Shown: piece by piece, positions 56,001 to 64,000 of the stretch | Layout: each line of letters begins with the position of its first letter | How positions within the stretch are numbered: position 1 is the first letter of the stretch | Source: Tubiluchus corallicola | Lineage: Eukaryota; Priapulida; Priapulimorpha; Priapulimorphida; Tubiluchidae | Direction of reading: 5' to 3' | Assembly (NCBI GenBank): GCA_030141605.1 | Contig: JAQGDQ010000331.1 | Location: 188,001 to 252,000 of the forward strand | Length of the DNA: 64,000 nucleotides | Program-made: the position numbers and the translations under genes | The notes under the pieces: generated by a model | What the model was told of the DNA's origin: nothing | What the model saw: the letters and a program-made list of their open reading frames with translations, nothing else | Databases searched by the model: none

Positions 56001-59000
56001 GTCTCATGCGCATACTTCAGTGACTGCCTCGAATGACTTCGTTGCGATACTAACGCTGGATTAGTTTTATTAGCCATACCGATTCTGGCTATTTCGTTCA
56101 TACAGTTCGGATGTGTTACATGCGAACGTGTCTGGTCGAGACACCTCTATTGGTTCATTGGCTCATTTTAGAAGTTTACCCTAAAATGATGAACTAAATG
56201 CCAGTCACACCCTAATCATCTCGTAGGGATTGGAGTGGGTCCTACCTTTCAATGGTGGATTCTAGCTTGTAGTTTGCCGAAGTGTATAAAAAATACGCTT
56301 GTGCGCCGCGCTTTCATCTATGGCAGTTCAGAAAAGTCATCTCCGTAAAGGACCGTACTTCGTACAAGAAAATGCCCAAAGTAAACGTAAAAGCCAGATA
56401 TTTAAACAGTGACTTACTATATATGAATAAATATAAAATTTATTGCTTAAACGTGTAATCATGATGGTCAGCAATGCCCAAACGTTCCAGGTAACGTGCC
56501 CGCAGTGTGTATTGTTTAATTACTATGCATAGTTCATAACCCATAAAAATCCGGGTCATATTGAATTGATGTCAAACATGTTGGTCTATCGCTCCGCCCC
56601 CGCTGCAACGTAAGCGCGCTCAGCAGTATTCGGGACAACAGCTCACGCAGGCCAACAATTCTCTAAGCTAAACTAAACTAAACAACATGACAGTCACAGC
56701 TAATGTCTAATCAGCAGACAAACTGATTGCTCTTTTTCATAAACACAAATTTGCAGAGCAGCAGTTATTTTAGCACGAAGTTAACACTTCAAGTAGCCAA
56801 AAAATGACTTTTCAATTTAAACAGAATGTAGAGACGAAGTTTCAAGGCACTACAAAATACGAGACACAAATATAATAAAGAAACTAAGCTAATTAGCCTT
56901 GCTTTTAACCATGCGAACATCAAGCCTGCGATGTATTTTTCTGTATTAATTGATCATGTGCCCGTCTGCAAGCTTTATTAAGTTTTGTATTTTTCTGTTT
57001 GTCAGGCTACGGAAATAGAATAAATTTGACTGTTCCATTCCATAGACGACCCTTATATTCAATGCCCGAGTAATGGCATCTTTTAACCTTGATTATAACC
57101 AGAAAAATAGCGTAAAATTAGCTAATATTACATTGATATATAATATAAGTTTTGACCACATTTGAATTAATTTTGACTGTGAAGATCTCATTGAGGTTTA
57201 TAAAAACTGGCCAGAAAAGAAAAGATTTTGTTTTGTCCTTATTTAAAGTTAATCAAATAGTTGTTTTTATCTAAACTTGCAAAGCCACAAACTAAACAAA
57301 CTGCGTATTTTCTTGATTGCAAAATGGTTTAATCAGCAACTCATAAACGCAAGCGTTGTGCATTTCTTCCTATAAACGAAACTAGACTATATATTTCCAC
57401 TAATTCATTTGCAATAATAAAACCTAGAACCAGGCTAATATTTCTCCCGCTAACTAATGAAAGGTTGAGCATTTTTCATAACAGTGTTAGTCGGAGCTGT
57501 AGCTAAATGTCACGAACGTACCTGCTGCAGGGGTGTGTGAATTAACTTGCACGCTGATTGGGCAGTCAACGAAAATGACTGACATTATATTAGACGTCAA
57601 TTGTGATCCTGAACTGAGGAATGTGCAAGTTAGTCGAAGACGCACAATTATACTCTAATCATATATAGTTAGCACATTATTATTAAAAATTATTTTTTGA
57701 CAGGTCGGCATACTGTGATACTTCACGTGTGTCTACTGCGTATACGTGCTCCGTCAACGCGACACGCTGTATGGAAGTGGTCAGAAATGATTTTTAGTGG
57801 TCACCCGACTATTACTAAATAGCCCAGCGTTGCTTAACCACTCCTCTTAAATTTGTACGTGGTACATAATAATCTCAGCTTGATAATAAAGCCTGGTTAG
57901 TATGAAATGATAACAATAATTGCGAAAATGTTCAAATTCAGCTGAATGAAGTAAATCGTGGCCTTTTTTGCAAAAATGGACTCGAAAAAATCTTTTGCGC
58001 ACTACAAACTAGCCAATTCAAATAGTAGGGCATGCCCCCTATTTATTTCAATAAACTTGGCAATGACCGAAAACTGAAAAATTGCCTTAATTATTCATTT
58101 ATACTGTATACATATTTAACAAATCTATAGTAATTAAAATATATACAAAATGAAACGTTTTTTGTCATCTTTGAACATTATTCAGAAGTAAATCAAACTT
58201 ACTTCATTACTATTAGAAAAACTCGAAGTTCACGCCTCAGTTTTCTTAACGCTTTCGTAAGCAATTTTCTCATCGTGTAATAGATAAGGTGCTGACTAAT
58301 TAAATATTTTATAATAATGTACACTTTGCTTGACCTGGTTTCACTGCTTTGGTTCATCAAGGTTATTTATTGTATTTTTCTTGTAAGTTCTAAAGCAGAT
58401 TAAGATGTTTTGAAAATGGTGGATTGACATACCCTGTAGACAGATTAAATCACGATTTTGTTACCCGCACCAACTGATGGATTATTGCTACCTCATTTCA
58501 AGATGCAAGTACAGACAGCGATAGATTACTGCATCATCATTTCAAGATTCAAGCGGAGAAAACTTGCGCTGCCTTATCATCCTACTAAGATTTCTGCAAT
58601 GCCGCTTGTATATATTAAATACATTCTGCGACATAATGCAGAATGTCGCTGAATTTTTTTACAAGCTTTTTGTTTATTATCATCTGCTATGATACTGGAT
58701 AATTCGATAACTAGAATAACCAAGCTAAACACCTAAATGTCCCAACAATTAATGGTATAATGAACAGTCGCGTTGAGTCAAAGAAACAAACGTATATATG
58801 CTGGCCATTGCCACTGATCAGGTTTTTTTGTAGGTCGCTCTGGTTCTGGGTTCTGAGTTAAATTGAATTTTTACGGTTACTCTGCTATATATGGGCAGAT
58901 AGACAACCTAGAATTTTTAAAGGTTCCGAGAAGGGGATACAAAAGTGGTTAACCAGTTTCCTGGCTTTTTACACGTACAAGGCAATGGAAACGCAATTCA

Positions 59001-60376
59001 CACTATGCACTCCTCATTTAGGGGGAGTTATGATTATATATAACCTGATAGGGCTGCCTCCTACAACCGCCGGATCATTCACAGACAAAAAACCTGGAAG
59101 CGGAACCCATGCTCTTTTTTATCGATTGCTAAGCACTCTCACTGTCAGATTTCACATAACTGTCGGGAATGAGTTAATTGCATAAAATTATAAGCGTATT
59201 AGCCATGTCGTTGCTAGAAAATTTCCTCGAGATAATGGACACGAAATGAAATAATCTCATCAAAATGATAAAATATTTTGCTCCTATTTTCAAAAACCTT
59301 TTTAGCTGCTTAAGTTTATAGTCAACCAGCCTGTAAACAAGATTAGTTTACAGGTTGCTGTGTTATGCATGACAGGTCAACTTTCAAGGTTTATGTAATT
59401 ATAAATACAAGTTTTACCTTAGGGCGTGTGTATCAAAAAGGTGACTTTCACTAACCCTTCGCGTACTCACAAAGCTTATAGTAATGAGTAGCTCCTAGTT
59501 GGTTGTTTATTTACTGCGATGTCCCTGGATAAGAAAGTTGGAAAGGTAATGGGAAAAAACAGAGATAACGGACCTACTACTCTCAATAGCCTGAGTTAGT
59601 AAGTCTTATCACTCTAGTAGAGCACTTAAGCATCTTTATTGCTCCATCCCAGATGACCCACATGGAACAGCGCATTTGGTGTGAAGTATTTAGTTTGCCT
59701 TCACTTAAGAGAATGAAAACAGAACAAGATGCAAAAGAAAATGCCACGGTAAATTAATTTTGGATAATTCCAGCTGCCCAGGATGATTCCCAAGCCGAGT
59801 TATAGGCCGGTTAAGTCGGGTGTAACAAGTACTTACAGCTTGGTTAAGGCCATGTCTACACAACGCTCATCCGTTCCTGGTGACCAAGAAATACTCTCTT
59901 TTGATTTTTCTATGCACGTTGGGTGGGATCTTTTTGTATTAACAGTTCAATCTAGAATGACTGCGAAAGCAGCTTAATTCCCTTATCGCCGCGAGCTGTT
60001 TTTATTCTATGCTTAATTCTGTCTAGTTAGTATTTAATTTACCGGAACACGTCGACTTTTCCGATTCGCTCACCATCGTGAATCGCACAGCGATTCCTCT
60101 AACACCGCACTGTGAAAGAATGCATACCTGCGTGAACCCCAAGGCCGGGCTGTCGTAAAAATTAAAATTTAACTTTCTCCGTTTTACCCGCTAGCGATGA
60201 TATGTGGTCTACTTTTCCTGCTGCTGCTTGGGACTCACAGAGCCGTGTAAATTCATGTTTAAATGGAACATGGAGAGAAAATCAGCATCCAACCTGTGAG
60301 CTCTGAGACAGTGAGTGGACTGTTTTCTGCAATTATGTGCATATTGTTACTTGATTGAACGGCACAACGGTTGAAT
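53045..60376. other. 7.3-kb intergenic region, no gene supported
   Basis: No conserved exon found. Open stretches of protein-like composition occur at 59783-59977 and about 60029-60163 (LPEHVDFSDSLTIVNRTAIP then CERMHTCVNPKAGLS, stop), but without homology or splice partners. A GC-box-like GCTCCGCCCCCGCTGC lies at 56591-56606 with an ATTGG box at 56149 and a CpG-richer context, a possible promoter. A signal-peptide-like micro-ORF (MICGLLFLLLLGTHRAV) begins at 60197, 180 nt before the chitin-binding gene's ATG, and ends in TAA. Confidence 0.4.
54886..54955. repeat. Two-copy AT-rich tandem repeat
   Basis: AATATACTTTGTATGATATA (54886 on) recurs as AATATGCTTTGTATAATATA (54918 on), each followed by an ATTCGTTRTTTTAA-like end. 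Confidence 0.75.
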
Positions 60377-63300
60377 ATGCATCTTGTTGTCTTAGCTGCC
60401 TGGATAATAGTCTGTGGTAAGTTTGTCGTGATAATTGTCGTAAGCTGTAAAACTTTCAGAAGTTTATTCAGCAATAAATAAATAAAAATAAAAACCAGTA
60501 AATTGGCCTTTACCGTATTTTATCCTTATTTCGTTTACAAAAAATTATAAACATGATTGAAAAATAAACAGATAAAAGCATCAAAAATTCTATAAAATTT
60601 GGAAAGCAATTTTATTAAAATAAAAGATAGTATCAAAAGTATATAAACAACTGACAGGCAGTTTTTTAATTTTATAAAGCTGACATATTTCTTTTGACTA
60701 ATTATTACCGTAATAATATAAACTTTTTTTACCACGATAAGACCTTGTGAGTTTTTGCAATATACATGCGTTACGTTTCAAACTTGCAACCGCAAAGTTT
60801 GATACGTGAAAAATGAACAAATACAGACATTCCCTCGTTATAACCTGCGTCACGAACTATGTATCTCTCAAGCTACAATATACATATATAGACGAAAAAT
60901 AAAAATATTTTAGCTAGCCTCATAATCATGCAAACGTCCGCTCTGTACGTTGTAAAAATTGTAAAAAGAGCCCATAAATTAATCTCACAGTTTATTTTAC
61001 ACATATCAGATCAAACAATGCCACGCTTTACTTATTACACTTTTAAGGTCAGTATAACATATAATCTTTTTATTACAACAAAACACCGTGTTGTCAACAA
61101 CAAATGAAAGCTTTGATGACCTGCTGAAATCGCAAGTTTCAGAAAAAAAACGTTTCTAGAATAAAATTATAACATTTGATCTTATGTCTAGCTACTTAGA
61201 TTTAGATATCTTTAGATTAATTTTATAGATCAGTGCTCTTGCGTTCGTAAGTACCATGCATGCAGCACACGAACTTCACTTAAAAATATTATAGGAACTG
61301 TTAGTTAGCATTGGAGAAGCCTTCAATTAATAGTTTTTCCATATAAGTCTGCAAGAAGTACTTTCCATAAACTTACAGAATATGTAGGATGTCGCTGAAT
61401 TTACACCATACAGCAAGTATAGCGGTGGTGGTTTAAATATATCCTAACAACATCACATTTTTTTAATAATGACAACTTTTTTTCTTAATCAAGTATAAGA
61501 GACTTAATTTATAATAACGTGCTGTCAGAAATTTAGTTTCTTCAATTTTCCAAAATAGACAGGTGGGGTGTATGCCAGAGCTGGCTGGTCTGGCTATATA
61601 CGCACATCACATAGACGATTACCAATATGTAAAATGTAAAATGGTCCTTGAATAACTATTTACAGTTAACCAGATGCGAGCAAACCATTTATATGGTTGT
61701 ACAGCTGATTTTTAAAATGTCATGCCTTTAAGCGTATACTAGAAACTCATCCTTGAAATCTATTGAATCTTTGAAATCATATGAAAAACGATTGCCAGAT
61801 TTTGATCCATGCGCCACATACATAATATATCCCAAGGGGGCGAAGGCCAACGCAGGCTTTTCAAGCGTGGGTTTTCCGCGTAGTGAAAATCGAAAATAGT
61901 ATTAGTCAAGACATGAGAGGATTTAATATAAATGAAGAAGGCTAAGTGCGTGTATTACCTTTGCACTTTCAATTAGAATGCAAAATGAAGAAATGACTGG
62001 CGGCAATAATTAGAAATGAGACGAGTTCGCAAAGTTTAACATTACAGTTTTGTCTTTGAAAAAGCCACATGTTGCTGCTATGGGCTTGATCCTTCACGAA
62101 AGCAGGAAAATTAATGAGTAGTGAATTTAATTACCAAATTTTTCGAGTAAAATTAACCACAAATTAATTAATTCAATTTAAGTAATTTCAAATACTCTAG
62201 AATCCTAGATTGTTTTGCTGATTGTCGTTCTGAGAAATTTATTATGTGCTACAAAATTATTGTCAGTTAAAGTATTTTGTTTACTATTCTGTCACACGCT
62301 CATCTAAATCTAGGTAGTTCCACAGTCCTCACTCCACGGTAGGATCTAATGATTAGACTAGCCTTCCACAGTCCTCTTGAAAATCAAGTTAGTTACTCTA
62401 ATAGTCATAGAAATAATTACTTAGTATTGGCGAATGCGTACGTCAGATGGCTGCGAACCTGCATTCATATTTAGTTAACGTGGAGCCAAAAATACGGACA
62501 GAACAGAGTGGTTTCTTGGAGAAGTCCTGCAAAAAGCACAATATGAAGTATAAAGTAAATCTTTGACAACTAAAAAATGGAGAAAATCTGTGCGTAAAAT
62601 AATTTAAATGACCCTCAATAGAAGTTTTCAAAACACACATCTCAGCGCCTGCTGCGTCATAGCGTCAAGGTTTTACATAGTTCATACCGACGTGCTTAAA
62701 CTGTTTAATATTAATCTCCTTACTTGATCTCCATTATATTCCACCACCCAATAAAATGTATTTTAGTGTGTTAATATTTTACACAAACGTACGATAGGAA
62801 AGGTAATCATAATAGTAAGCAGTAATTACGTAAGAATACGAGCTTATAGTGATTGTGATTCTTTTGATATCTTACGATTGCCATTGCGTCAATGGAGCTA
62901 CGCGTAATGAGGTACGTGTATTGTGTAACCAAAATATTTTGTATGAGTAATCGGATATAGTTGAAGTATGATAGAAAAAAAGGTAACTTCACTTTCGGAT
63001 TGAACGTGCGTGTCATAAACGTAAGTTCTGAAGTCACATGCTTAAACGGTTAAACCTATACTGCATGATAGAGTGAAACTTTCATTCTTTTACTGATCTG
63101 TGAAATGAAATCATTTACGACTCAAACGAATTTACATGAAAACACAGGAAAGGTGTTGTTTACATGTTCTTGTTCTTGTTTGCTCTGCTCTGAGGGCACG
63201 CTTATTAGACACGAAGCGTCGGTTACCTTATGTAGCTTAAACATGTAAATGTTAATCGCACTAACGTTCATTTTGCACATGTAGGAATACCTAATGTTGT

Positions 63301-63505
63301 TCATGCTATCTGTGAAGGAGAAAAACATTATGATCAAGATCTCACATCCTGCGTACATTTCTACGTGTGTAAGCGAGACGGTAATCATATTAGGAAACGC
63401 TGTCAGGCTCACTTGCACTGGAATTCCAAAGACGAGACGTGCGACTGGCCAGTTTACGCAAAATGCAAAAATGTCAAGTGGCACGGTATCGTCTGTGATT
63501 TTTGA
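60377..63505 (+). CDS. Small secreted chitin-binding protein, one peritrophin-A (CBM14) domain
   Basis: Two exons, 60377-60416 and 63285-63505 (TGA 63503-63505), joined over a 2868-bp intron with a perfect GTAAGT donor and a TTTTGCACATGTAG acceptor. Exon 1 leaves one base and exon 2 supplies two, so the frame is kept. The product is 86 residues. Residues 1-21 (MHLVVLAAWIIVCGIPNVVHA) form a signal peptide, with the splice junction inside it and a V-H-A cleavage site; the mature 65 residues begin ICEGE. Cysteines follow the CBM14 spacing C-x12-C-x5-C-x10-C-x12-C-x7-C, with YVC after the third and CDWP before the sixth, both hallmarks of the family. A seventh cysteine near the C-terminus is unpaired and may link chains. 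The family binds chitin; the size resembles single-domain tachycitin-like peptides more than multi-domain peritrophins. Function (cuticle, gut lining, shell or defence) cannot be told from sequence. The long minus-strand frame over exon 2 is a shadow. Confidence 0.87.
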
Positions 63506-64000
63506 GTAGCTTGCACTGCATTCGCACCAGCACGTTTGCACCGTTCGGTAGATATAGTTCATTAGGGTCTCTCGGGTGGTCTGAGCACAATTCACTTTTT
63601 GCAGTTACATGCACATTGCACAATTCACAAAGTACATTTCACTTTAGCTTAACTGACCCACAATTAACACAATGACTAGAAACTCTTCACTAGGATAAGT
63701 GGGACTCTTAACAGTGTTTAAGTACATGAAGTGTAAGGAAATGTCAATGTGCTTGCAGGCATTTGCGAGTCATACTTGCAAGGTTTTCCTGTTGGTGGTG
63801 ATATCAACTCACTTTCCGTCTATACTTTCTTTCAACCCGAGGAGCATATACACATATATGGGTTACCAAGCACACATTATTGCTAAAAAGTCTACTTTGT
63901 TAATGATAATTTCAAGACAATCACATAATCAATATCAATTAATGGTGAAATGAATGCACAACTAATATTTCTGAAACGAAATTAACCAAAAGAATACGTA
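63506..64000. other. 3' flank of the chitin-binding gene
   Basis: No AATAAA close to the stop and no further exon I recognise up to the window end. The 3' UTR or another related gene may continue beyond. Confidence 0.4.

Noticed and set aside
56591-56606. GC-box-like sequence as a promoter
   Set aside because: Only a motif match; no gene start can be tied to it.
58317-58381. Signal-peptide-like frame ending at GTAAGT
   Set aside because: Hydrophobic frames are common in T-rich DNA and I found no downstream exon of matching phase with a domain.
59783-59977. 64-codon + strand frame
   Set aside because: Not recognised; the nearby AAGGCCATGTCTACACAACG looks more like a transposon end than a gene.
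60029-60163. Open stretch with balanced composition
   Set aside because: No ATG, no convincing splice partner, no known motif; about 45 open codons can arise by chance.
63122-63595. 157-codon minus-strand frame
   Set aside because: It lies antisense to the CBM14 exon; its composition and lack of motif fit a shadow frame, while the + strand frame has a complete domain.

Overview
This is AT-rich, intron-rich animal nuclear DNA. It has spliced genes with GT-AG introns of 0.1-4 kb, polyadenylation signals, and many decayed transposons of several superfamilies. A clear CUL2 gene, a MOB3-type gene and a single-domain peritrophin-A (CBM14) protein point to an invertebrate animal. I cannot name the phylum from the sequence alone. 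None of the spliced genes shows up as one long ORF; I assembled them exon by exon from homology, splice signals and phase.

Layout. (1) 1-4.4 kb: a MOB3-type kinase-activator gene on the + strand, lacking its first coding exon. (2) 8.9-10.05 kb: a hAT transposase tail split by an internally deleted mariner element with 38-bp terminal inverted repeats. (3) 11.4-11.8 kb: a pogo/Tigger-like MITE with a TA target duplication. (4) About 14.3-17.3 kb: a minus-strand gene for a single-pass membrane protein with an acidic region, a furin-type RAKR site and a tail of 20 cysteines; I do not recognise the family. (5) 19.4-27.6 kb: a transposon graveyard with LINE remnants, a long inverted-repeat element at 20.5-22.7 kb, and a young open LINE fragment nested in an old LINE with a 13-bp target duplication. 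(6) 27.6-34.4 kb: mostly unannotated, with an extremely G-poor AC-rich tract followed by GAT repeats. (7) 34.4-52.85 kb: a complete CUL2 gene in 19 coding exons (745 residues), plus a possible in-frame 102-nt cassette exon in its intron 16. (8) 53-60 kb: no gene I can support. (9) 60.4-63.5 kb: a two-exon gene for an 86-residue secreted chitin-binding peptide, on the + strand.

How the genes relate. CUL2 is the scaffold of an elongin B/C-dependent ubiquitin ligase and MOB3 belongs to the MOB kinase-adaptor family; both are housekeeping or signalling genes. The Cys-rich membrane protein and the chitin-binding peptide look like surface or secretory products. Nothing suggests an operon or functional cluster. 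The least obvious results are the chitin-binding gene hidden across a 2.9-kb intron, the Cys-rich membrane protein, the nested transposons, and the candidate CUL2 cassette exon.
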